From Sporanaerobium hydrogeniformans (GTDB lineage: Bacteria; Bacillota; Clostridia; Lachnospirales; Cellulosilyticaceae), in the NCBI RefSeq assembly GCF_002735925.1, contig NZ_PEDL01000001.1, positions 186,001 through 250,000 of the forward strand: 64,000 nt of DNA, read 5' to 3'. Positions within the stretch are counted from its first letter, which is position 1. Each line of letters starts with the position of its first letter. A program made the translations under genes and the position numbers. Positions 38,452 through 46,606 of this stretch are shown here, piece after piece. The notes under the pieces were generated by a model. That model saw only the letters and a list, made by a program, of their open reading frames with translations, ran no database searches and was not told the DNA's origin.

Positions 38452-38922
38452 TTTAATTCACATCCTAACGTATAATGATATACATAAGTATACTACTATA
38501 AATATAGCATATTTTACTAAATATAAAAATACGTTTAAAGAATTTAATAAGAGTCAAAAACAAACAAAAAAAATGAAAAGAATGAAGAAAAAGGAACCTT
38601 TTAGGAGAGTTATTGCATAAACTATTAATAAAATAAATAGCACACTTTTTAAGGTAATGCATATGATATAGCATAGAGTTGTAAAATGGTAGAGTATCCC
38701 CTTTTTGAATAAAAATTTAAATGATTAAAATAATGAGCTTCAGATTTATAAATCCTTTTCATATCAAAAGATAGTCCTACTCCTCAAATGGGGCCAAATG
38801 AGGAGCAGAAGTTACTAGTAGGTAGTATATTTTTAAATATATTATTTATTAAGTCTAAAGCTCATTTAATTATATAACTCCTAAATATATTAAAGAATAT
38901 GCAAATCAAATAAAAAATATGT
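38452..38922. other. Intergenic region without supportable genes
   Basis: AT-rich. A - strand frame at 38465-38674 is rejected for lack of a ribosome binding site and a Phe/Ile/Lys composition typical of AT-rich noncoding DNA. A short CTCCTCAAATG...GAGGAG inverted repeat lies near 38770-38810. Confidence 0.4.
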
Positions 38923-39024
38923 ATAAGAGACTATGAAAAGACGTCACCCTACCTATTTTAGCAAGAGCTTTAAGAAGAATTTTGCTAAAATAGATAGGGT
39001 AGAGGTTTTGACATAGTCTCTTAT
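38923..39024. repeat. Large imperfect inverted repeat, 42-43 bp arms
   Basis: Arms 38923-38964 and 38982-39024 around a 17-nt loop. Both ends match perfectly for 13 bp (ATAAGAGACTATG and its complement), and the loop-proximal 11 bp (TATTTTAGCAA) are also perfect, with small internal mismatches around AAAAG/GTCA. It has no T run, so a simple terminator is unlikely. It could be a miniature transposable element, a dispersed intergenic repeat, or a folded RNA upstream of iscR. Confidence 0.65.
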
Positions 39025-39069
39025 GCAGTTGTTAAGAAAAAATAAAAGACAAAAGAATAAATGGGTATA

Positions 39070-39118
39070 TTGACAAAAAAACAGGGGAATGATATGCTAC
39101 AAATATAATTCCTAGGAA
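39070..39118 (+). promoter_or_regulatory. iscR promoter with possible operator
   Basis: TTGACA (39070-39075), a 17-nt spacer and TATGCT (39093-39098). The start region carries the palindrome TTCCTAGGAA (39109-39118), and CTAGG repeats at 39123. Rrf2-family regulators commonly control their own isc/suf operon, so an autoregulatory site is inferred. Confidence 0.6.
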
Positions 39119-39143
39119 ATAACTAGGGATTGGAGGTGGACAA

Positions 39144-39593
39144 ATGAAATTATCAACTAAAGGGCGTTATGGCCTACAAGCAATGGTTGATTTAGCGGTT
39201 TATTCAAAAGAAAAGCATGTTTCTCTGAAAAGTATTTCCGAGAGACTTTCATTATCTGAAAATTACTTAGAACAGCTTATTGCATTACTTAAGAAAAATG
39301 GACTTGTCTCCAGTGTAAGAGGTGCTCAAGGGGGTTACTTTTTAGCAAAACCACCTGAAGAGATTACCATCGGAGAGATATTAAGAGCTTTAGAAGGCTC
39401 TTTAGCACCTACAGATTGTACATGTGAAAGCAATACAGTACACTGCGCTTTAAATGGTAAGTGTGTAACCCGTTCTGTATGGGAAAAAATTAGAGACAGT
39501 ATTAACAAAGTTGTTGATAATATTACGTTAAAACAGCTCATGGATGATTATGAAAAAATAAATGAAAATGCATCAAGTATTTATTACATTTAA
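39144..39593 (+). CDS. iscR: IscR-type Rrf2-family regulator
   Basis: 149 residues. Winged helix at the N-terminus (MKLSTKGRYGLQAMVDLAV, LSLSENYLEQLIALLKKNGL, VRGAQGGYFLAKPP) and a cluster of cysteines C92, C94, C101 and C107, which could ligate a [2Fe-2S] cluster as in IscR. Its position directly before nifS and nifU supports a role in sensing Fe-S status and repressing this operon. CysR-type (CymR) Rrf2 proteins lack such cysteines, so IscR is favoured. Confidence 0.9.
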   Translation: MKLSTKGRYGLQAMVDLAVYSKEKHVSLKSISERLSLSENYLEQLIALLKKNGLVSSVRGAQGGYFLAKPPEEITIGEILRALEGSLAPTDCTCESNTVHCALNGKCVTRSVWEKIRDSINKVVDNITLKQLMDDYEKINENASSIYYI

Positions 39594-39612
39594 ACACTAA
39601 GGAGTGAGCAAT

Positions 39613-40791
39613 ATGAATAAAATTTATTTAGATAATGCTGCAACGACGCCTGTTAAAAAAGAAGTTTTAGATGCAATGCTTCCTTATTTTATGGAGAGTT
39701 TTGGAAATCCTTCAAGTGTCTATCAAATTGCTCAAATCAATAAAAAAGCAGTAGATGAAGCACGAGAACAAGTAGCTAAAACACTAGGTGCAAATGCAAA
39801 TGAAATCTTTTTTACTAGCGGAGGTTCAGAAGCAGATAACTGGGCACTTAAAGGAATTGCTGAAGCCTATAAGGATAAGGGTAATCATATTATTACCTCT
39901 AAAATTGAACATCATGCCATTTTGCATACCTGTGAATATTTAGAAAAAAAAGGGTATGAAGTAACCTATCTAGATGTAGATGAGAAGGGCATGATTACAC
40001 CAGAGGCAGTTGAAGCAGCTATAAAAGAAAATACAATTCTTATTAGTATTATGTATGCAAACAATGAGATTGGTACGATTAATCCTATATCTGAAATTGG
40101 TAAGATAGCTAAAGCACACCATATTATTTTTCATACAGATGCAGTGCAAGCAATGGGGCAAGTAAGGATAGATGTAAAAGAGCAAAACATCGATTTACTT
40201 TCTCTATCTGCTCATAAAATCAATGGACCTAAAGGAGTGGGTGCTCTCTATATTAGAAGGGGACTTAAAATAGCTAACCTTATTCATGGTGGAGGTCAAG
40301 AAAGAGGTCGCCGTGCAGGAACAGAAAATGTGCCCGGTATCGTTGGATTAGGTAAAGCTATAGAACTTGCTTATGAGGATTTTGATGCAAAGATAGAAAA
40401 ACTTACTGTATTACGAGATAAGCTAATTGATGGATTATTAGAGAAAATTCCTTATACGCGTTTAAATGGCCATCGCATACAGCGTTTGGCGAATAATGTC
40501 AACGTAGGTGTGGAATTTGTAGAAGGTGAATCTTTACTCCTTTTATTAGATATGAATGGTGTAGCAGCATCAAGTGGTTCGGCCTGTACGTCAGGTTCAT
40601 TAGATCCATCTCATGTTCTTTTAGCCTTAGGTATTCCACATGAAAAGGCCCATGGTTCTATCCGCTTTACACTAGGTGGTATGAATACAGAAGAAGAAAT
40701 TGATTTTGTGCTTGAAAAAATGCCTTCTATCGTAGAGAGAATGCGAAGCATGTCGCCACTTTATGAAGACTTCTTAAACAAAAACAAATAA
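39613..40791 (+). CDS. nifS: Cysteine desulfurase NifS/IscS type
   Basis: 392 residues, PLP enzyme that removes sulfur from cysteine as a persulfide for Fe-S clusters and thiolation. Visible: YLDNAATTPVKKEVLDAM, FTSGGSEADNWALKG, the PLP lysine K202 in LSAHKINGPKGVGAL, GGGQERGRRAGTENV, and the persulfide cysteine C325 in SSGSACTSG. A GTG at 39604 is in frame, but AAGGAG at 39599-39604 suits ATG 39613. Between iscR and nifU. Confidence 0.94.
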   Translation: MNKIYLDNAATTPVKKEVLDAMLPYFMESFGNPSSVYQIAQINKKAVDEAREQVAKTLGANANEIFFTSGGSEADNWALKGIAEAYKDKGNHIITSKIEHHAILHTCEYLEKKGYEVTYLDVDEKGMITPEAVEAAIKENTILISIMYANNEIGTINPISEIGKIAKAHHIIFHTDAVQAMGQVRIDVKEQNIDLLSLSAHKINGPKGVGALYIRRGLKIANLIHGGGQERGRRAGTENVPGIVGLGKAIELAYEDFDAKIEKLTVLRDKLIDGLLEKIPYTRLNGHRIQRLANNVNVGVEFVEGESLLLLLDMNGVAASSGSACTSGSLDPSHVLLALGIPHEKAHGSIRFTLGGMNTEEEIDFVLEKMPSIVERMRSMSPLYEDFLNKNK

Positions 40792-40841
40792 CTATGAAAA
40801 CAAGACGATAAAAGAGATAAAAAATAGACGAGGTGAACTTT

Positions 40842-41297
40842 ATGTATAGTGAAAAAGTAATGGATCATTTTATGAATCCTAGAAATGTAGGTGAAATTGA
40901 AGATGCCAGCGGTGTAGGAACTGTTGGAAATGCCAAATGTGGCGATATTATGAAAGTCTATCTTAAAATAGATGAGGGTATCATTACAGATGCAAAATTT
41001 AAAACCTTTGGTTGTGGTGCAGCTGTAGCTACAAGCTCTATGGCAACTGAACTTGTTATTGGAAAAACTATTGAAGAAGCTCTTAAAATCACTAATCGCT
41101 CAGTAGCAGAAGCTTTAGATGGACTTCCACCTGTTAAAATGCACTGCTCACTTCTTGCTGAAGAATCGCTGCATGCAGCACTTTGGGATTATGCAAAGAA
41201 AAACAATATTACAATTGAAGGGTTAGAAGAACCAGTAGCAGATGTACATGAGCACGATCATGACCATGAAGAAGGTTCTGGGTGTTGCAATGCCTAA
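40842..41297 (+). CDS. nifU: Fe-S cluster scaffold NifU/IscU with His-rich tail
   Basis: 151 residues of the IscU scaffold. Cluster cysteines C33 ([13 protein letters not shown]), C58 ([11 protein letters not shown]) and C102 ([12 protein letters not shown]) are all present. The C-terminus has an extra [17 protein letters not shown] tail with four His, many acidic residues and a CC pair, a plausible metal-binding extension. ATG 40842 follows GAGGTG; the longer frame uses an upstream GTG inside that site. The last 8 bp overlap mnmA. Confidence 0.92.
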   Translation: MYSEKVMDHFMNPRNVGEIEDASGVGTVGNAKCGDIMKVYLKIDEGIITDAKFKTFGCGAAVATSSMATELVIGKTIEEALKITNRSVAEALDGLPPVKMHCSLLAEESLHAALWDYAKKNNITIEGLEEPVADVHEHDHDHEEGSGCCNA

Positions 41298-42372
41298 TGC
41301 AGTAAAGAAGAAAGTTGTTGTGGGTATGTCTGGTGGGGTAGACAGCTCAGTAGCAGCCTATCTTTTAAAGCAGCAAGGTTATGAGGTTATTGGGATTACT
41401 ATGCAGATTTGGCAAAAGGATGCACCTGAAGATAAAGATGGTGGGTGCTGTGGACTCTCAGCAGTAGATGATGCAAGGCGTGTCTGTCAAAAGCTTGAAA
41501 TTCCTCATTATGTAATTAATTTTAGAGATGACTTTAAAAAGCATGTTATTGATTATTTCTTAGAGGAATATCAAAACGCACGTACACCTAATCCTTGTAT
41601 TGCCTGTAATCGTTATGTAAAATGGGAGTCTATGCTTCACAAAGCACTTCAAATCGGTGCAGATTACATTGCTACAGGTCATTATGCAAGAGTGATACAG
41701 AATGAAAAAACAGGACGTTATACCTTGAGACAATCCAAGACTTTAGCAAAAGATCAAACTTATGCGCTCTATAATTTGACGCAATATCAACTAGAGCATA
41801 CGTTGATGCCACTTGGAGAATATACAAAAGATGAAGTACGTGCTATTGCAAAAGAGATTGGTTTAGCAGTAGCAAGTAAGCCAGATAGTCAAGAAATCTG
41901 TTTTGTACCAGATGACGATTATGCACGTTTTATTGAAGAAGAAACTGGAAAGAAATCACCAGAAGGTAACTTTATCACGAAGGATGGAACGGTGATTGGA
42001 AAACATAAAGGTCTTATTCACTATACCATTGGTCAACGTAAAGGGTTAGGACTTTCTATGGGTAAGCCAGTCTTTGTCACCCAGCTTAATCCAGAAGATA
42101 ATACGGTTGTTATCGGACAAAATGAAGATATTATGACGACAACGGTCTATGCAAATAAGGTAAACTTTATGCCTTTTGAAAAGTTAGAAGGAGAACTTAG
42201 ATGTACAGCTAAGATTAGATATAGCCATCAAGCTGCACCTTGTACCATTAGAATGCAGAGTGACGAGATAGTCATTTGTGAGTTTGATGAAAAACAACGT
42301 GCAGTAACACCAGGACAAGCCATTGTCTTTTATGATAATGAACTGGTCTTAGGTGGTGGAACGATGATGTAA
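41290..42372 (+). CDS. mnmA: tRNA-specific 2-thiouridylase
   Basis: 360 residues; adds sulfur to U34 of tRNA Lys, Glu and Gln using sulfur passed on from a desulfurase. Visible: the PP-loop [15 protein letters not shown] (12-26), active-site C103 ([11 protein letters not shown]) and C204 ([12 protein letters not shown]), GHYARV, and [15 protein letters not shown]. The longest frame begins at 41242, inside nifU; ATG 41290 overlaps the nifU end by 8 bp and gives the normal N-terminus, consistent with translational coupling. Context suggests NifS supplies the sulfur. Confidence 0.95.
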   Translation: MPNAVKKKVVVGMSGGVDSSVAAYLLKQQGYEVIGITMQIWQKDAPEDKDGGCCGLSAVDDARRVCQKLEIPHYVINFRDDFKKHVIDYFLEEYQNARTPNPCIACNRYVKWESMLHKALQIGADYIATGHYARVIQNEKTGRYTLRQSKTLAKDQTYALYNLTQYQLEHTLMPLGEYTKDEVRAIAKEIGLAVASKPDSQEICFVPDDDYARFIEEETGKKSPEGNFITKDGTVIGKHKGLIHYTIGQRKGLGLSMGKPVFVTQLNPEDNTVVIGQNEDIMTTTVYANKVNFMPFEKLEGELRCTAKIRYSHQAAPCTIRMQSDEIVICEFDEKQRAVTPGQAIVFYDNELVLGGGTMM

Positions 42373-42375
42373 TAT

Positions 42376-42437
42376 AAGGGAACCTATAAAAGGGGTTAAG
42401 TAGAAAGGCTACTTAATCCCTTTTATAGGTTCCTTTT
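42376..42437 (+). terminator. Terminator of the iscR-nifS-nifU-mnmA operon
   Basis: Long stem (about 26 bp, one mismatch) beginning AAGGGAACCTATAAAAGGG, 5-nt loop, then a T run. Confidence 0.9.
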
Positions 42438-42605
42438 TTAACTTCATAATCAAAAAAGAAAAGAAATATAAAAAGCTAAGACTTCCGGATATTTCCAAAT
42501 GCCTTTCAGACATTTTAAGTAAATCAGGTTATAAAATCTTTTGTAAGGTGAGATATTAATAGATAATGAGTCATTTGTAATTAAAGTAAGCTATGGAGGC
42601 AGAGC

Positions 42606-44279
42606 ATGAGCGAGATAAATTGGTTAGACATAGGACTTCAGTTTTTAGGAGGCTTTGGCCTTTTCTTATTTGGGATGAATTTTATGGGAGAGGGGCTTCA
42701 AAAAGCGGCAGGAAGCAAGATGAAAAATCTATTGGGCATTTTAACAGCAAACCGCTTTTTAGGTGTATTAGTAGGTGCTGGGGTGACTGCTCTTATCCAA
42801 AGCTCTTCTGCTACAACCGTTATGGTGGTTGGATTTGTTAATGCAGGTCTCATGTCTCTTATGCAAGCTGTAGGTGTGATTATGGGAGCCAATATTGGTA
42901 CCACTATCACTGCTTGGATTGTTTCACTAGGTGAATGGACAGAATTCCTAAAGCCCTCTGTACTTGCTCCTATTTTCATTGCTATAGGTGTAGTTAGGCT
43001 GATGTTTGCCAAGAAGGATGGGGCAAAAAGTATAGGTCAAATTTTATTAGGCTTTGGTACTTTGTTTTTAGGACTTGATATGATGAGCGGGGCTGCTAAA
43101 CCACTGAGTACTTTAGAAGAGGTAAAAACGTTATTTACCACATTGGGTTCTCATCCTTTCCTTGGTATTTTAACAGGTACTGTGGTAACAGCCATTATTC
43201 AAAGCTCTTCTGCTTCGGTAGGAATTTTGCAAGCACTTGCTTTAGCGGGTTTAGTACCTTGGAATTCAGCTATTTATATTATTCTGGGACAAAACATAGG
43301 AACTTGTGTGACAGCTATTTTATCAAGTATTGGAGCAAATATAAATGCTAAAAGAGCTGCATCTATTCACTTTTTATTTAATTTAATAGGATCTGCTATT
43401 TTTGCAATTATAGCCATTATTGTTTTTCGTTTTTGGCTTCCTAACATAGGAAGAACTACTATTCGTGTAACAGAAATCAGTATAGTTCATACGGTATTTA
43501 ATATTCTTAATACGCTTATTCTTTTTCCTTTTGCAGGTGGTTTAGTGTATTTGGCAGAGCATTTGGTAAAGGGAAGACGTGGGGAGGAAAAGGAAAATGG
43601 ACTTCAACATTTGGATGAACGTATTTTAGAAACACCTTCGTTTGCTATTGAAAATGCAACGAAAGAAGTAGTACGTATGGGTAAATTAGCAGAAACGAAT
43701 GTAAAAAGAAGTATGGCTGCTTTATTTGAGAAAGATAAAGAAAAAGCACATCAGGTTTTTGAGACCGAAAAAGTCATTAATGAATTGCAACATGGCATTA
43801 ATGCTTATTTAATTAAACTGAGCAATGCACCTCTTTCAGAAACAGAACAGCTTGTTGTAACAGGGCTTTTTCATGCAGTAAGTGATATTGAGCGAATTGG
43901 CGATCATGCAGATAATATTGGTGAGTTAGCTGAAAGTGCGATTGAAAAAGACTTAAAGTTTTCAGATGCAGCCCAAAAAGAATTACAAACTATTTCTAAA
44001 CAAGCTATTCAATGTCTTGAGTTGGCATTAGATGCCTATGCTACAGGTGATTATGCATTAGCCAAAAAAGCTTTGCCACTTGAGGAAGAAGTAGATAGAT
44101 TAGAAAGCAAATTACGTTCAAGACATATGAAACGTTTGGCAGAGAATGTATGTGATACTTTTTCAGGTGTTGTATTTCTTGATACAATTAGTAATATTGA
44201 ACGTATATCTGATCATGCTATTAATATTGCTGAGTTACTTTTAGATGAAAATAAATGTATTGCTCTTTTTGAAGAATAA
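42606..44279 (+). CDS. Na/Pi-cotransporter family protein with PhoU-like domain, copy 1
   Basis: 557 residues. The N-terminal half has two inverted Na/Pi-cotransporter repeats marked by the QSSSATT (IQSSSATTVMVVGFVNAG) and QSSSASV (IIQSSSASVGILQALALAG) motifs in about eight or nine membrane segments. The C-terminal half (about 350-557) is a PhoU-like helical domain with GLFHAVSDIERIGDHADNIGEL and VFLDTISNIERISDHAINIAEL. It likely mediates Na-coupled phosphate movement or its control. GGAGG precedes ATG 42606. A close paralogue lies at 49121. Confidence 0.88.
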   Translation: MSEINWLDIGLQFLGGFGLFLFGMNFMGEGLQKAAGSKMKNLLGILTANRFLGVLVGAGVTALIQSSSATTVMVVGFVNAGLMSLMQAVGVIMGANIGTTITAWIVSLGEWTEFLKPSVLAPIFIAIGVVRLMFAKKDGAKSIGQILLGFGTLFLGLDMMSGAAKPLSTLEEVKTLFTTLGSHPFLGILTGTVVTAIIQSSSASVGILQALALAGLVPWNSAIYIILGQNIGTCVTAILSSIGANINAKRAASIHFLFNLIGSAIFAIIAIIVFRFWLPNIGRTTIRVTEISIVHTVFNILNTLILFPFAGGLVYLAEHLVKGRRGEEKENGLQHLDERILETPSFAIENATKEVVRMGKLAETNVKRSMAALFEKDKEKAHQVFETEKVINELQHGINAYLIKLSNAPLSETEQLVVTGLFHAVSDIERIGDHADNIGELAESAIEKDLKFSDAAQKELQTISKQAIQCLELALDAYATGDYALAKKALPLEEEVDRLESKLRSRHMKRLAENVCDTFSGVVFLDTISNIERISDHAINIAELLLDENKCIALFEE

Positions 44280-44296
44280 CAAGCAGTTCGTAAGTT

Positions 44297-44347
44297 AAGC
44301 TTCCTTAAATTTAGAGATTAAATTTTCTAGTTTTTAAGGAGGCTTTT
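44297..44347 (+). terminator. Terminator after the first Na/Pi transporter gene
   Basis: Thirteen-bp stem AAGCTTCCTTAAA / TTTAAGGAGGCTT (one G-U) with a paired inner AAATTT segment and a short T run. Confidence 0.7.
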
Positions 44348-44429
44348 AAAATGTAAAAAAATAAATTAAGCCTATTCATAATTATTCTGAATTGTTATAA
44401 TAATCTTATAAAAAAAGAGGGGGAAAGTT

Positions 44430-45362
44430 ATGAATAGTCAAGAACAACTTAATAAACTTATTAATCATATAGAGCAGGTAGTAGTAGGAAAGAGAGAGGT
44501 TATTAAGCTAGTACTGATAGCACTCTTAGCAGAAGGACATTTATTGATAGAAGACGTGCCTGGGGTGGGAAAAACAACACTAGCAAATACTTTAGCAAGT
44601 AGCATTGCATGTTCTTTTACACGCATTCAATTTACACCAGATACTTTACCGAGTGATATAACAGGGCTTTCGATTTACAATTTGCAATCTGGACAATTTG
44701 AATTTGTACAAGGAGCTATTATGAGTTCTATTGTACTAGCGGATGAGATAAATCGTACATCACCTAAAACACAAGCTAGCCTTTTAGAAGCGATGGAAGA
44801 AAGGCAAATAACAGTGGATGGCAAAAGTTATAAGTTGCCAAAACCTTTTATGGTAATTGCTACTCAAAATCCTATAGATTATTTAGGAACGTATAACTTA
44901 CCAGAAGCTCAAATGGATCGTTTCTTGATGAGAATCTCTATGGGATATCCCAGTAGCTTAGATGAAAAGCAGATGATTAAAAATTTCCTAGGAAATAAAG
45001 GACGTAAAAAAATAGATGCAGTATTAGATGTAGCTAGCCTGTGTAAGATGCAGGAAGAGGTAAAAGAAGTAGCAGTGAGTGATGATTTAATAGGTTATAT
45101 TTATGAAGTAGTTTATCAAACACGTCAGCATGAGGCGATCCAGCTAGGCGTAAGTCCAAGAGGAAGCTTGGCTCTTATACGTGCAGCACAAGCTAAAGCT
45201 TATGTAAGTGGCAGGGACTATATTATTCCTGATGATATTGTGGCTATGATTGACCCAGTACTTCAGCATCGTCTATTATTAGCACCTGAAGCTACCATCA
45301 ATAGACTTACACCAGAAAAGATACTTGGGCAAATTGTAGGAAAAATTAAAATACCTATTTAG
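44430..45362 (+). CDS. MoxR-family AAA+ ATPase
   Basis: 310 residues. Walker A GVPGVGKTTLANTLA, Walker B VLADEINRTSPKTQASLLEA, and FMVIATQNPIDYLGTYNLPEAQMDRF with the C-terminal lid GVSPRGSLALIRAAQAKA. MoxR ATPases act as chaperones for assembling or activating partner proteins and typically stand beside DUF58 genes, as here. It is first of a three-gene operon (14 bp to the DUF58 gene), probably working at the membrane with the transglutaminase-like protein. GGGGGAAAG precedes ATG 44430. Confidence 0.92.
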   Translation: MNSQEQLNKLINHIEQVVVGKREVIKLVLIALLAEGHLLIEDVPGVGKTTLANTLASSIACSFTRIQFTPDTLPSDITGLSIYNLQSGQFEFVQGAIMSSIVLADEINRTSPKTQASLLEAMEERQITVDGKSYKLPKPFMVIATQNPIDYLGTYNLPEAQMDRFLMRISMGYPSSLDEKQMIKNFLGNKGRKKIDAVLDVASLCKMQEEVKEVAVSDDLIGYIYEVVYQTRQHEAIQLGVSPRGSLALIRAAQAKAYVSGRDYIIPDDIVAMIDPVLQHRLLLAPEATINRLTPEKILGQIVGKIKIPI

Positions 45363-45376
45363 TAGGGGGAAAGCTT

Positions 45377-46606
45377 GTGGTTAGAAATCGTATACTCTTA
45401 AGTATAAGCCTTATATTATCAGTCATTTTTGTAAGTTTTTATGGAGGTACAACAGCTTATCTTCTCTTTTATAGTTTAGTAATTTTACCAGTGATTGCAT
45501 GGGGATATACAGCGTATGTTTACTTACGTCTTCATTTTTATCAAGAGGTAGGACAAAGAAAAGTAGTAAAAGGTGAATTAGTACCTTATTACTTTAAACT
45601 AGTAAATAAAGATTATCTTACATATTCACATATTAAGTTATATTTTCATCAAGAATTTTCCACTATTCAAGCAGATGCGTTAGAAACGGTATATTGCTTA
45701 TTGCCAGGAGATGAAATAAAAAGAGAAACAATGCTATGTTGTAAATACCGAGGGGAATATGCAGTAGGGGTAAAAAGTATAGAGATTACAGATTTTCTCT
45801 ATTTGTTTAGAGTAAATTACCCAGTAATGTGGGGACCTAAATTAACAGTTTTACCTAAGGTTTGTGAATTAGAGCAATTAATGCTGACAACTTTAGATGA
45901 AGATCCCAAAACACTCTCTTATCATATGGGGGGAAGGGAGGGTTTTTTAGAAAGTGATGTAAAGAAATACACAGGAGGGGAGCCAAGAAAATTTATTCAC
46001 TGGAAGGCATCTGCTAAAAAAGGTGAAATTCTCGTACGTCAATATACAGAGCCTATGGAGCTTAGTCAATACCTGTTAATGGACTTAAGACGTTTAGAGG
46101 GAGAAGTTTTTGAACAGGTCGTGCGAGAAGATTGCCTATTAACAGGAGCTTTAAGTCTAGGTTGGTATTATCAAAATAGGCATATTCAATACGAAATAGT
46201 ATATGAGCAAAATGGGATAAAAGAGTGTACAATTCATAATGAAAAAGATTTTTGGCAATTTTATAAGCGTACAACAGACTTTAAATTTTACTCTGACCTT
46301 TCTATAGGGACTTTGCTAAAAAGAATTAGAACCTCTCAAAGTTTCAATGACGTTTATGTACTCACTTCTTTGCTAGATGCTGAATTAGGGTGTGCTGTTT
46401 TAGAACAGATAAAAAAAGGGAATAAAGTAACTATTTTACTTATTATTCCACATTTGGATGAAAAAGTGTATGCATTAAAAGAAGAACTAGAGAACCAAGG
46501 TATTAAAACGTATATCATACATCATCAAGAACACCTCTATGAAATTCTTAAAAGGGGGGAGGAGGGGAGATGTTCAAAGAAAGAAGTGTTATTTTCTATG
46601 AGTTAA
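45377..46606 (+). CDS. DUF58 domain protein
   Basis: 409 residues. Two N-terminal hydrophobic segments (about 5-47), then a soluble region with the DUF58 core: GGREGFLESDVKKYTGGEPR, KFIHWKASAKKGEILVRQYT and EPMELSQYLLMDLRRLEGE. The family has a vWA-like fold and a characteristic HWK motif, of unknown function. GTG start at 45377 behind GGGGGAA. The next gene starts inside its 3' end (37-bp overlap), suggesting translational coupling. Confidence 0.88.
   Translation: MVRNRILLSISLILSVIFVSFYGGTTAYLLFYSLVILPVIAWGYTAYVYLRLHFYQEVGQRKVVKGELVPYYFKLVNKDYLTYSHIKLYFHQEFSTIQADALETVYCLLPGDEIKRETMLCCKYRGEYAVGVKSIEITDFLYLFRVNYPVMWGPKLTVLPKVCELEQLMLTTLDEDPKTLSYHMGGREGFLESDVKKYTGGEPRKFIHWKASAKKGEILVRQYTEPMELSQYLLMDLRRLEGEVFEQVVREDCLLTGALSLGWYYQNRHIQYEIVYEQNGIKECTIHNEKDFWQFYKRTTDFKFYSDLSIGTLLKRIRTSQSFNDVYVLTSLLDAELGCAVLEQIKKGNKVTILLIIPHLDEKVYALKEELENQGIKTYIIHHQEHLYEILKRGEEGRCSKKEVLFSMS

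Noticed and set aside
38465-38674. 69-codon frame on the - strand
   Set aside because: Low-complexity Phe/Ile/Lys composition, no ribosome binding site, no homology that I recognise.
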